Shown here one piece after another: positions 1 through 8,918 of a stretch of DNA of 64,000 nucleotides (its first letter is position 1; each line of letters opens with the position of its first letter). Both the position numbers and the translations under genes were made by a program. Origin of the DNA: Mesorhizobium sangaii (GTDB taxonomy: Bacteria > Pseudomonadota > Alphaproteobacteria > Rhizobiales > Rhizobiaceae); assembly GCF_014207355.1 (NCBI RefSeq), contig NZ_JACHEF010000009.1, positions 47,900 through 111,899 of the forward strand, given 5' to 3'. The notes beneath the pieces were generated by a model that was not told where the DNA came from, did not search any database, and saw nothing but the letters and a program-made list of their open reading frames with translations.

Positions 1-59
1 AATGCAGAAGTCACATTCAATGTTATAGGATGGATCCACATCATGCTTTGATCGCAATC

Positions 60-230
60 GCTTGTCCTATCTCAGAAATTGGTGCCTCAAGTAATTGCAC
101 CGCGCGCGGGGCAGCAGCTCGGCCTGCCAACCTCCCAGACCTAAACGCCATCCTAAATGGTGGAGGGCTCTTCCAGGATGACTCTCGCCTTTGGCCTGTT
201 GCTCCAGACGCAATGCATCATGATGAGCAA
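60..230 (-). pseudogene. C-terminal remnant of an FAD-dependent fumarate-reductase-like flavoprotein
   Basis: Read on the minus strand, this stretch encodes a tail containing ASGATGQ and FRSGRLAGRAAA. It matches the last ~40 residues of the intact flavoprotein at 57168-58655 (AAGATGQ ... FTSGRLAGRAAA), and the nucleotide match is visible across about 130 bases. The glycine-rich segment between the two motifs is scrambled by small frameshifts, so no function is expected. The rest of the gene is either absent or lies outside the window. A matching N-terminal remnant sits at 31388-31957, and the two could be halves of one rearranged copy. Confidence 0.7.
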
Positions 231-234
231 TTGA

Positions 235-1239
235 TCATTCCATTGAGATTATCTTCTTATTTGCAGGTAGAGATCCGTACTCAGTGAATACCTCATCTAT
301 ATTGTCGAGAGGGTGGAAGCTGAGCAGGTGGTCGTGATCCAGTCCCCAGCTCCTTTTCATCAAAGCAGCCGCTTTAGCGAAGGAATCACCATGTCCATTC
401 AGATGGACGAAATAGATGTTAGGCTGCTTCCATGGGAGCCTGTCGGGAATAGCAGGCTCATCGGAATGGTACCTACTCACGACAATCAGCCTGCCGAGCT
501 TCGCCAACCGAGCGCACCCGTGAAGGAAGCCGTCCGAACTGCCGGTGGCTTCGAAAACTACATTGAACACACGGTCATCGGCGCTGTCCAATATCTTAAT
601 CCGGCTCGGATAAAGATCCTTCAAGGCGGCCATCTTGTGGCGATCCTTGTCATAGATCCATATTTCGCCACCCTGTGTCTCAAGTAGATTGAAGACCAGT
701 AACGTGCCGATACCGCCGATGCCAAGTACGAGCGTTGCCTCGTCAGCTAGCATGCATTTGGAGATGTCTGCCGCATTAATCGCAACGGATAATGGCTCAA
801 CCAATGCGCCTAGATGGCGAGATCTGTATTCCGGAAGCTTAAGAAGGTACGAGGCTCTTATGTCAATGAATTTAGCATAGCCTCGATTTGAGTACCAATT
901 AACCGTCGAGCTCTCGCACAAATGACCGGCACCTATCCTGCAATAAAAGCAGGAACCGCAACGAAAATTCGGATCAATCGCTACAAAATCTTCCACCTGA
1001 TAGGGCGTGACCTGGTCTCCGACTGCGACAACGGTGCCGCAGTGCTCGTGACCGAGACTGATTGGATAGCCTTCATCGCGGTGGCCCAGATAGAACGATC
1101 TATCTGTCCCGCAGACCCCACAGAATTCGATCCTTATTCGTACGAAATCTGGGGGAAGGTCCTCGCTCAGTGCATCGCACGTCAGGATAAAACGGCGCGG
1201 AGAAACAAGGCGAGCGACACTGTTGGATCGTGCGGGCAT
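235..1239 (-). CDS. Zinc-dependent medium-chain alcohol/polyol dehydrogenase
   Basis: 334-residue member of the medium-chain dehydrogenase/reductase family, predicted to oxidise an alcohol or polyol with NAD(P) in the cytosol. Visible features are the catalytic-zinc region CGVCGTD with LGHEHCG, the structural-zinc cysteine cluster CGSCFYCRIGAGHLC, and a Rossmann motif VLGIGGIG near residue 172. The length is normal for sorbitol or threonine dehydrogenase relatives. It lies 15 bases downstream of the aminotransferase at 1255-2574 on the same strand, so the two are probably co-transcribed and may act in sequence on an amino-alcohol or keto compound. The substrate cannot be read from sequence. 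Confidence 0.85.
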   Translation of the reverse strand: MPARSNSVARLVSPRRFILTCDALSEDLPPDFVRIRIEFCGVCGTDRSFYLGHRDEGYPISLGHEHCGTVVAVGDQVTPYQVEDFVAIDPNFRCGSCFYCRIGAGHLCESSTVNWYSNRGYAKFIDIRASYLLKLPEYRSRHLGALVEPLSVAINAADISKCMLADEATLVLGIGGIGTLLVFNLLETQGGEIWIYDKDRHKMAALKDLYPSRIKILDSADDRVFNVVFEATGSSDGFLHGCARLAKLGRLIVVSRYHSDEPAIPDRLPWKQPNIYFVHLNGHGDSFAKAAALMKRSWGLDHDHLLSFHPLDNIDEVFTEYGSLPANKKIISME

Positions 1240-1254
1240 AATGCATTCCCTATG

Positions 1255-2574
1255 TTATCGTGACGAGAGGCTTTGAAGCGCATCACGCGCAGCATCGAGA
1301 GTGACTGCTATGTCGGTGGCGGAGTGCGCTGCGGACACGTACCAGAGGCCTTCTGGCGTGATCCGAACGCCTCGATCCTGCATTGCGAGGTGCCATGCGC
1401 GTTGGAGGCTAAAATCCAGACCTTCAGCTGCCGAGCGATGGTTGATGACCTGCGTTGGCGCGGCTCTGAAGGCAGTAGTGACCGCGCCTGGGCTCGCTCG
1501 AACAAGAAGAGGTAACTCGGTTTGCCTTACCAGATCTCTGAGGCCCCGTTCGAGCAACGCTGTCTGGTGATGTATACGCTGAAGCTTTGCCCCGGAACTC
1601 GCCGCCAGAAGGGTCAGATGCCTCAACGCCCCCACGACGGCCGGTGGGTAGGCATTATAAGTTCCTGTATGCACGGTATTGGTTTCAATGAGTCGCTTCA
1701 TAACCTCCTTACGGCCAGCAAAGGCCGCGAGACAGACGCCTCCGCTTAGTGCCTTTGCAAAAGCGCTTAGATCTGCAGCGACGCCGAAGTGCTCTACAGC
1801 TCCTCCGAGCGAAATGCGAAAACCGGTTTGGACCTCGTCGAAAACCAACAGCGCGCCGTTGGCGTCGCATTGTTCGCGAAGAAATCTGAGAAACCCTTCG
1901 AACGGTTGGATATTGCTCCAGAAGCCATTGAACATAATTGGCTCGGTAATGACCGCAGCGATTTCTCCGCGATATGTTCTAAAAGCATTTGCGACTGCTT
2001 CCGAATCATTCCACTCAACTGCCACTATATTGGATGCATCAGAGGATGGTTGGCCGAGAGACATTGGCAAGGGAAAAGATGCACCGTCGGGGTGGACGTC
2101 GACGCCCGAAAATCCCCAGGCGATGCCATCGTACCATCCATGATAGTGACCGGCGAATCTAAGGACTTTTTCTCGACCCGTTGCCGATCGAGCTAGACGA
2201 ATACACGCATGTACTGCCTCAGAACCAGAATTGCAGAACCGAACCATCTCGGCATTGCTCACTAACGTGCAAATTAATTCTGCGAGTTCTATCTCTGCCT
2301 CTGTCTGGCCCGCAAAAAATTGCCCACTCCTGAGTTGTCGGCATACTGCATCTATGACTTCGGGCTCTCCGTGCCCAAGAATAAGCGGCCCCCTTCCCAA
2401 TACGTAATCAATGTAGTCGTTGCCATCCACATCCCACACTCTAGAACCATCACCTCGAGCATAGTAGAGGGGGAACGGAGTCCAATTCGCTCGATTTCCA
2501 CTTGAAACACCTCCTGGGATAACAGCACGCGCTCTCCCGAGGAGAGCTTTGGACAGAGTATAAGAATTGATCAC
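1255..2574 (-). CDS. Class III aminotransferase, glutamate-1-semialdehyde aminomutase-like
   Basis: 439-residue PLP enzyme of the class III (HemL-like) fold. The PLP-binding aspartate is D246 in VFDEVQTGFR and the Schiff-base lysine is probably K274 in AFAKALSGG. The NSGSEA motif (residues 115-120) for cofactor phosphate binding is also present. HemL proper makes 5-aminolevulinate, but rhizobia usually use HemA for that, so a catabolic or biosynthetic amino-group transfer or mutase role is more likely. The start is preceded on the minus strand by a GGAGGCAAC-like ribosome site. A degraded fragment of a near-identical gene lies at 6166-6380 and a second intact relative at 12890-14260. Confidence 0.85.
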   Translation of the reverse strand: MINSYTLSKALLGRARAVIPGGVSSGNRANWTPFPLYYARGDGSRVWDVDGNDYIDYVLGRGPLILGHGEPEVIDAVCRQLRSGQFFAGQTEAEIELAELICTLVSNAEMVRFCNSGSEAVHACIRLARSATGREKVLRFAGHYHGWYDGIAWGFSGVDVHPDGASFPLPMSLGQPSSDASNIVAVEWNDSEAVANAFRTYRGEIAAVITEPIMFNGFWSNIQPFEGFLRFLREQCDANGALLVFDEVQTGFRISLGGAVEHFGVAADLSAFAKALSGGVCLAAFAGRKEVMKRLIETNTVHTGTYNAYPPAVVGALRHLTLLAASSGAKLQRIHHQTALLERGLRDLVRQTELPLLVRASPGAVTTAFRAAPTQVINHRSAAEGLDFSLQRAWHLAMQDRGVRITPEGLWYVSAAHSATDIAVTLDAARDALQSLSSR

Positions 2575-2590
2575 TGTTGCCTCCTAATAC

Positions 2591-3325
2591 CTAATAGCTC
2601 CGGCTCAGCCGCTGCCAGGACCCGTTGAGTTTGGACGCGTGATGCCTTTGCGCGACGTGCCCAGTCTTTTCGAGGCGGAATGCAGCAATTGGCGGTTGTG
2701 TACGTCGAGCACCCGACGAAAGGCCGCAAGCTAGCGCGAGCCGCCCGAGTCGATGGAGATCAGCATGTACGCGCCATGTACTTGCGCTGGCCCGAGGCGG
2801 TGATCGCATCCTGATTTGAAGACCGGCACCCCGTTGTCGTCCCGGTCCGTGCCAGGCCGAGAGGCGGCAAATCAGACGGGACTGGCAGATGCGCGATCTG
2901 AACACCGGGTCGGACGCCCAGCGTTGGGCGCGCCGCCTCACCAACAGAGGCGGGCATACGGTCTTACGGTCGAGGAGGCCAAGCGGGTGGTTGTCCAGAT
3001 CCGCAAACGGTGGCGCAGTGTACCGAGGCCCCTTTGCACGAAAACTGGGTCCCTGGCTCTTCACGTCCCTTTGCCGCCCCTGGCTAATGAAACGCTCCCC
3101 CAACCAGTCGTCCAACCGGTCAAACACAGTGCGTCCGCACGGGCAACAGACCCGCCCTCGCGCAAGTACCGCCGCACTGTCGTGTTGCGTGCAGCCGAAC
3201 GCCTTCGCCAGGCGCTTGGCTCCCCGGCCGAGCTCATGCAGCTGCAGCCTCGCGGCCGCCTCGTTAGCCTGAAGCATCCGCATCGTCCTCGATGATGCAG
3301 GAATCGCTTTATTCCCAATCGACAT
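2591..3325 (-). pseudogene. Decayed IS21-family transposase (istA) remnant
   Basis: The reading frame is open for 244 codons, but only pieces look like protein. HELGRGAKRLAKAFG in one frame continues in another frame as NTTVRRYLREGG, the helix-turn-helix region typical of IS21 IstA, and then LDDWLGERF back in the first frame. A frameshift therefore lies between the two halves and the catalytic DDE region is not recognisable. This is dead IS debris between the aminotransferase and the amidase. An istB fragment lies at about 17455. Confidence 0.6.
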
Positions 3326-3508
3326 CCATTCCTCCTTTACCGGGGGGCATTCCTCTATCGCCAGCTCACCGCCTCCGGCTTTGGGCTATGAAGCCGGCCG
3401 CAGCCGCCCGCGTATGGTGCGCAACTCCAGTTCCGAGATCGGTCGGAACAGTTTCTGAGATGCTCATGTCTTGTTGCCATTACGGCACCTACTACCAGAT
3501 GGGCTTAG

Positions 3509-4912
3509 TCAGAGCCGGGGGCGCTTGTTCGCCCATGGCTGCAGCTGTTCGAATGCCGCAGAGGCCCGCAGCACGCCGAGATCGTCGAAGCGTTTGCCAA
3601 CGATTTGGAGTCCGACCGGCAGCCCCGCTGGAGTAAAGCCGCATGGTACGCTTGCGGCCGGGTTCCAGGACATGTTGAACGGGTAGGAAAACTCCGCCCA
3701 CATAATCCAGTCCCAAGGATGCGTTGGCCAATGATCGGGCATCAGCTTGTCGGCTGGGAAAGCGGCGACTGAAGCGGACGGCGTCAATAAAAAGTCCCAG
3801 TCCCCGAACCAGCGATGGATGTTGGCAACGTATATCATCTTCCGCGCGCGCATCTCTTGATAGCGCGCGACGGAGACGTTCTGGGAATGCTTAATGCAGG
3901 CGACGAGCCCAGGGTCCATCTCTGCCTCCCATCTCGCTAGGTACTGTGTGAGGCCGGTCGTGTGGGCGGACCAGAAGAACCGGATCAGTTCCGGTCCGTC
4001 CTTCGCCCACGGGATGGGTACTTCCTCAACAATTGCTCCAAGTTCCGTAAAGCGTGCGGCGGCGGCCCTCACCAGCTCAGAGACTTCCGGATCGACGCGA
4101 GCGACACCTAGATCGGGGCTGTAGGCGATGCGCCTGCCCTTCACGCCGTCGCGCAGCCGGGCGAGATAGTTGGCAGGGCCCACCTCGAGCGACGTGTGGT
4201 CGAGGAAATGCGGACCAGCCATGACCTCGAGCATCAGTGCGCTGTCAGCGACGGTGCGTGTCATCGGCCCTTTGTGGTTCGTCATGTCACTTCCGGGCAG
4301 TGGATAATTCGGCACGCGCCCGAAGCTGGGCTTCAGTCCAAATACACCGCTGAAATGCGCGGGCATGCGGATCGATCCGGCGCTGTCACTGCCCTGGTGC
4401 AGAGGTCCATAGCCGGCCGCTGCAGCGGTGCCGGCGCCGGCCGAGGACGCGCCGGCGTTGTAGCCGAGCTTCCACGGATTGCTGGTGATGCCCGTGAGTG
4501 GGCTTCGCGAGACACCGGTCCAGCCGAACTCCGACATGGCGGTTTTGCCAATGACGATCGCGCCCTCGTCCCGCAAACGCGACACGAGCGACGCATCCTC
4601 GATCGGCTGATCGCCGATGACGATCTTGCTGCCGTTCTGCGTCGGCATGTCCTTGGTGATTGAATCTTTGATCGTGACGGGCACGCCGTGCAACCGTCCG
4701 ATTGGTGCACCCCTCATCAGCTCAGCTTCCGCCTTTTTCGCACCATCCATCGCCCGATCCGCAGCAAGGTAGGCGAACGCGTTTAGCTTGGGCTCCAGCT
4801 CGGCAATGCGGGCCAGCAGCGCGCGCATGTACTCGACCGGCGAAATTTCTTTGGTGCGGATCAGCTGGGCGAGCTCGACGGCCGGCATAAAGCCGATGGT
4901 CTCAGGGTCCAT
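3509..4912 (-). CDS. Amidase signature family hydrolase
   Basis: 467-residue amidase signature enzyme (GatA/AtzF/aryl-acylamidase fold) that hydrolyses a carboxamide to acid plus ammonia or amine. The Ser-cisSer-Lys triad is visible: K82 in VTIKDS, the cis-serine in GASSAGAG (S156/S157) and the nucleophile S180 in GSDSAGSIRMPA. The family loop is unusual in reading GSDSAG rather than the common GTDTGG. Length is normal. It stands alone, with IS21 debris downstream and 400 bases of non-coding DNA upstream. The substrate is unknown. It is not likely to be GatA because no gatB/gatC is nearby. Confidence 0.88.
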   Translation of the reverse strand: MDPETIGFMPAVELAQLIRTKEISPVEYMRALLARIAELEPKLNAFAYLAADRAMDGAKKAEAELMRGAPIGRLHGVPVTIKDSITKDMPTQNGSKIVIGDQPIEDASLVSRLRDEGAIVIGKTAMSEFGWTGVSRSPLTGITSNPWKLGYNAGASSAGAGTAAAAGYGPLHQGSDSAGSIRMPAHFSGVFGLKPSFGRVPNYPLPGSDMTNHKGPMTRTVADSALMLEVMAGPHFLDHTSLEVGPANYLARLRDGVKGRRIAYSPDLGVARVDPEVSELVRAAAARFTELGAIVEEVPIPWAKDGPELIRFFWSAHTTGLTQYLARWEAEMDPGLVACIKHSQNVSVARYQEMRARKMIYVANIHRWFGDWDFLLTPSASVAAFPADKLMPDHWPTHPWDWIMWAEFSYPFNMSWNPAASVPCGFTPAGLPVGLQIVGKRFDDLGVLRASAAFEQLQPWANKRPRL

Positions 4913-4981
4913 TTCTCTTACCTCGCACTATGAATATCGCTAGCTCACTATATTTTTTCGATGCGGATCGAGGCCGAAAGC

Positions 4982-5000
4982 TGGAAAAAAGGGTTTTCCA
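4982..5000. promoter_or_regulatory. Palindrome upstream of the amidase gene
   Basis: TGGAAAA-AAGGG-TTTTCCA is a perfect 7-base inverted repeat with a 5-base spacer, 70 bases upstream of the amidase start. The half site resembles the IclR-type half site seen elsewhere in the window, but the spacing differs. It could be an operator. It lacks the T-run of a terminator. Confidence 0.35.
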
Positions 5001-5052
5001 CTCCGGGTTAAAGCGAAGTTGCGCAGCGTTGGAGGCAGTTGGTCAGCCGTGC

Positions 5053-5088
5053 AACGTCACAAAACTCCCGAACGTCACAAAACTCCCG
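5053..5088. repeat. 18-base tandem duplication
   Basis: AACGTCACAAAACTCCCG occurs twice head to tail with no mismatch, in non-coding DNA. No function is evident. Confidence 0.8.
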
Positions 5089-5316
5089 CTTGGCGCACTC
5101 ACAAGCTGAGTTTGGACCGGAAACAGTCGATCGTGTGTTTTGTTATGTAAAATCTACGTAACATTGTTGTTGCAACGCGGAAGCGATAGGCCATCATCGG
5201 CGGTTCGCTGCCGACGGAACGGTCCTCGCAGATGTGATGTAGGCCCACGGATATGCCGTCCTGATCTTACCCCGACTTGGCACAGCACCGGCAAAGTCGA
5301 CTTGATATGAAAACCT

Positions 5317-5997
5317 CTAAACGTCTAGCGTCCTTTTGCGTATGGAGAACATTCTGCACGCGCCGCTCACGCCAGCGTAGGTACCTGACCCAAGAAGTAT
5401 CGAGGATAAATTGTTTGCGACGATAATTTCCTCCAGGAGATCATCTCGCGCGTCATTTCCTATGCCCAGGACAATGCTGCCCGATGTTTCGAGGAACTCA
5501 GGGCCCTCCGAGAGGAAGCGGCTGAGCAGTTTGTAACCTGGATCAATGGCTACTCGCTCGATTTCATTCTTATACTTGTAATCGCCCGGCGCAAAGACCG
5601 ACGGAAAATACCAATAGATAAAATCAAATCTTCTATCGGAAGGAATATTGCTGAACACGTCGCTCTCAATCACCTCCACGTTTGTTATGCCATTTCTTTC
5701 AGCATTCTCTAGCGTGTTAGCTACCGCTTTAGGATCGATGTCGCAAGAAACCAAGGATGCCGCACCTAGCTTCGCAAGGTACAGACCGGGAAGGCCAAAG
5801 CCGCATCCGATTTCTAGTACATTCTTCCCAGCGACAGCTGGAAAATTTTCGGCATACCAACGCCATCCTTGAAAATCCTGGGGTAAAAAGACCCCCCTGT
5901 TCACAACAAGTTCCAGTCCAAGTTCGTTTATATGCAAGGGAAACTTGCGCAGTTGCCCCGCTTTGAGCCTATCTATAACTTTGTTCAGATACGTCAT
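5317..5997 (-). CDS. Class I SAM-dependent methyltransferase
   Basis: 226-residue cytosolic methyltransferase. Motif I is VLEIGCGFGLPGLYLA (about residues 60-75), followed by the acidic ribose-binding end of strand 2 (VSCDID) and a motif IV-like segment DFIYWYFPSVF. The fold resembles PrmA/small-molecule methyltransferases, but the target is not identifiable. It stands alone; the DNA upstream holds aminotransferase debris. Confidence 0.75.
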   Translation of the reverse strand: MTYLNKVIDRLKAGQLRKFPLHINELGLELVVNRGVFLPQDFQGWRWYAENFPAVAGKNVLEIGCGFGLPGLYLAKLGAASLVSCDIDPKAVANTLENAERNGITNVEVIESDVFSNIPSDRRFDFIYWYFPSVFAPGDYKYKNEIERVAIDPGYKLLSRFLSEGPEFLETSGSIVLGIGNDARDDLLEEIIVANNLSSILLGSGTYAGVSGACRMFSIRKRTLDV

Positions 5998-6165
5998 GTT
6001 ACTGTCCTTGTAGACAAGTCAAAGAAAGAACACCCATAGCGTCCGTTGTGACGCGTTGCGGTAGAGGAGAAACAGTTTTCAAACATCTGTATTGTTAACT
6101 GTCCTGCATTAACTTGCAAACGTTTACGACTTATTCCACGCAACTGCCGAAGTGTTCTTAGCATC

Positions 6166-6380
6166 AGAGGGCAGCTACCCGAGAGACATCGGCCGGGCAA
6201 AGAAGCGTTCCTTTGATTGGCGTTAATTCCCCAAGCAATGCCGGCGAACCATCCATGATAATGACCGGCAAATTTAATGATTTTGGTCTCGACTGGTGGC
6301 AGATTGGGCTAGTCAAATGCATGCATGAATTGCTTCTGAACGGGAATTGCAGAACCTAACCATTTCGGCGTCGCCCATTA
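6166..6380 (-). pseudogene. Fragment of a HemL-like class III aminotransferase
   Basis: About 215 bases align almost colinearly with bases 2043-2260 inside the intact aminotransferase gene (1255-2574). On the minus strand it reads AEMVRFCNS, SEAIHACI and then a stop, versus AEMVRFCNSGSEAVHACI in the intact gene. In-frame stops and indels show decay. It is the relic of a second copy, so local duplication preceded the decay. Confidence 0.75.
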
Positions 6381-6849
6381 GGCCTCGGCCACTCTAGGAT
6401 TTCCATCTGAACGGCTCTCCGTTGGAATCGATACTTTGGGGCGGCATCTACAATAATCTCACATAACGCCCGCTCCTTGGGTAAAACTTCTGCGAAAACG
6501 TTGTAATAGTCGCTTTTACGTTTCGATACGTAAGGCGATCCTGATCGTGGGAAAGCACGAGGCAGGTGTCGTGTTGCCTTCTGTGGTTGCCGTCCGTTGT
6601 GCAAGGACTTTCTGACTTTCTGAATGTGTGATCGAGTGCGGTCTTCTGTCAGGCCTTTGAGCGGCACTTGTCGAAGCCGCTAGCCGGTATGGTGATCTAC
6701 GGATCGGGCCCCAAATCTCACGTGCGTGCTTGAAAGCACCGAGGCAACAGTTGGTTTTCCCGGTCCAGATCGGTTCGATCATGCGCCCATTAAAGTCACG
6801 GCGTTGCAGCGCCCTCTTTTGAACCAGGCTTCCAGAACGTCGCATCGAC

Positions 6850-7276
6850 CCGTCAGCTGACTGCCCTTCAAATCAAGCAGAAGTCGGTCAAAGCCCTGTC
6901 GCAGTGCATAGACCGTCTCCTGGTCAATCAGCACGGTGTGGACGACACGGCACATCTCGATGAGCTGCTGCCAGTCGCGGCTGTTGCGGGCAAACCGCGA
7001 CTCCTCCCGTGTTGCCACCGCGCCAACTTTGCCAGGGCAGACCTCGGCGACAATCCCTTCGAAGCCGGCACGCGCGACGCCGCCAGCGGCAGAACGGCCG
7101 AGATCATCATCGACCGTCTCGATGCGAGACCAGCCGAGCGCCGCCAGGCGGTCGCGCATCGCGTATTGAAGCGCGCTGCTCTCACGATTGTGCAAAACAT
7201 GATGAGCAGACGACTGCCGAACATAGAAGATCGCCTTGCGCTCCAGATGGTGCGGCCTGATCTTCTCATGCATCAT
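6850..7276 (-). pseudogene. Truncated serine recombinase (resolvase/invertase family)
   Basis: The reading frame beginning near 7276 carries KAIFYVRQSS, which contains the catalytic serine region of a large serine recombinase, then FEGIVAEVCPGKVGAV and ESRFARNSRDWQQLIEMC, typical of the catalytic domain. It ends around DRLLLDLKGS, where the family continues into a long DNA-binding part that is absent here. The last 27 codons before the stop at 6779 are unrelated. It is a relic of a mobile element. Confidence 0.75.
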
Positions 7277-7553
7277 GACGCGCGTCCTCTTGTTGCACGG
7301 CTCGCTCGTCGTCGATGTGATCGATGTGACCATCAGCTTCGTCAACTGCGCACGTTGATGCGTGCGTCGGCACAACATGGGACTTTCCGAACTTGTTGCC
7401 ACGATCGTCAGCACAGCGGCATCAAAATCGACATCAGAAAGCTTAAGATTGCGGTCTCGCCGGGTGCAGGTCGAAAACGCTCAACCAATCGAACAGGCAA
7501 TAATATATCCAGGCCTGAGCTAGCAGAGAGTATTTCGCCAAGAGTGCTGCCGA

Positions 7554-8909
7554 TCACAGGGATCGGAGCGTCTGTTCAATCCCCTCGAGCAAACGCGCGG
7601 CATGTTCGCTTGTGAAGACCAAAGGGGGCCTGATTTTTAATATGTGAGCATCAGAACCCGTTCCGGAAATCAATATTCTGCGGTCCCGCAGACCATTGAC
7701 GATAGCCAAGGCGCAATCCATGTCGGGCGCCTTGGAACAGCGATCTTTCACCAATTCAACCCCAAAATAGAGACCGGTTCCCCTTACATCACCTACACAC
7801 TCATAGCGTTTCTGGAAACCCCTGAGGCCGTCAAGAATCTGGCCGCCAACTTTGACCGCATTTGCCATTAGGTTTTCTTCGCAGATGGCCTCCAACACGG
7901 TCCTAGCGGCGGCAATAGCGACGCTGTTCCCACCAAAGGTATTGAAATAGCGCCCAAACTCGGCGACGAGTTCAGGTCGCAACACAACCCCCGCAACGGG
8001 GTATCCGTTACCCATGGGCTTGCCCAATGTCACAATATCGGGCTCGACTTTATGTCGCACGTGGCCCCAAAGATGAGTGCCCGTCCGACCAAAGCCGGAC
8101 TGGATTTCATCGGCAATGAAAAGTCCCCCCGCTTGGCGAACAACAGCAGCTACGGAAGCGAGAACATTCACTGGATCAAAATAAAGACCGTCTGAAGAGA
8201 ACACCGGGTCAGCGATAAAGGCTGCCAACCCACCTCCGTGCCGCTCGATATCGGCGATTTGACGCGCGACATCCTCTGCCATCCTGCGACCAATCTCCGC
8301 GGCTGGCATTCGATAGGAGTCGGGAGCAGGCACAAGCCTCAAAAATGGATCTACCGGTGAGTTCCTCCCCAGGGATGGAGAGACCGCTGCGACGGCGCCG
8401 CTGTTGCCGTGATAGGCTTCAGCAGTGACAATGACGCCGGAATTTCCGGTGAAGAACCGAGCCACGCGCAAAGCTAGATCGTTTGCCTCCGATCCTGTGC
8501 AAGTGAACATAGCGCAACCCTTTTTGCCAAGCTCGCCTTCAAATGTCCCGACTAGCTTTTCTGCAAACTCAACTAACTGATCCTGCATGTAGCGGGTATG
8601 CGTACACAACGTCTCAAGCTGATTGTGAATCGCCGCCACAACTCTCGGATGGGAGTGCCCCAGTGAGGCGACGTTATTATAGGCATCGAGATACTCATTG
8701 CCTTGCTTGTCGTAAAGAAATACTCCCTTTCCTCGGGAAATTTCAACGGGGGACCGATAGAGCAGTCGATACGCAGGACCGAGAACGCGTTGCCGTCGCT
8801 CGATGTGTTTCAAATCCGGCTCGCTCAAATGAGACGGGTCCTGCGGATTGAAGCCGTTAACCATGTCCCCGCGAAAGCCCTTTGGCAAGGTTCTATTATG
8901 CTGAGTCAT
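7554..8909 (-). CDS. Class III aminotransferase / phospho-lyase, probably partner of the adjacent kinase
   Basis: 451-residue class III PLP enzyme with GSEAND (residues 139-144) for phosphate binding, D267 in IADEIQSGFGRTG and the Schiff-base lysine K297 in TLGKPMGNG. The sequence style (N-terminal LLYRSPVEISRGKG, then NNVASLGHSHPRVV) is that of the AGXT2L-type subgroup, which includes ethanolamine-phosphate and 5-phosphohydroxylysine phospho-lyases. Its start is 9 bases after the stop of the kinase gene at 8919-9989, so the two are translationally close. In animals the same pair (hydroxylysine kinase plus phospho-lyase) degrades hydroxylysine. A related phosphorylated amino-alcohol is inferred as substrate here; an ordinary transaminase remains possible. 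Confidence 0.8.
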   Translation of the reverse strand: MTQHNRTLPKGFRGDMVNGFNPQDPSHLSEPDLKHIERRQRVLGPAYRLLYRSPVEISRGKGVFLYDKQGNEYLDAYNNVASLGHSHPRVVAAIHNQLETLCTHTRYMQDQLVEFAEKLVGTFEGELGKKGCAMFTCTGSEANDLALRVARFFTGNSGVIVTAEAYHGNSGAVAAVSPSLGRNSPVDPFLRLVPAPDSYRMPAAEIGRRMAEDVARQIADIERHGGGLAAFIADPVFSSDGLYFDPVNVLASVAAVVRQAGGLFIADEIQSGFGRTGTHLWGHVRHKVEPDIVTLGKPMGNGYPVAGVVLRPELVAEFGRYFNTFGGNSVAIAAARTVLEAICEENLMANAVKVGGQILDGLRGFQKRYECVGDVRGTGLYFGVELVKDRCSKAPDMDCALAIVNGLRDRRILISGTGSDAHILKIRPPLVFTSEHAARLLEGIEQTLRSL

Positions 8910-8918
8910 GTTAACCCT

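Larger units (their letters stand above)
4913..5316. other. Non-coding stretch upstream of the amidase
   Basis: No credible gene. It holds a 19-base palindrome (4982-5000) and an 18-base tandem duplication (5053-5088), described separately. The remainder has no protein similarity I can recognise. Confidence 0.5.

Noticed and set aside
30..287. Open frame on the plus strand at the window start
   Set aside because: It is the complement of a flavoprotein C-terminal remnant and shows no protein motif of its own.
2591..3325. Treating the 244-codon frame as an intact gene
   Set aside because: Conserved IstA blocks alternate between frames, so it is a decayed transposase rather than a new protein.
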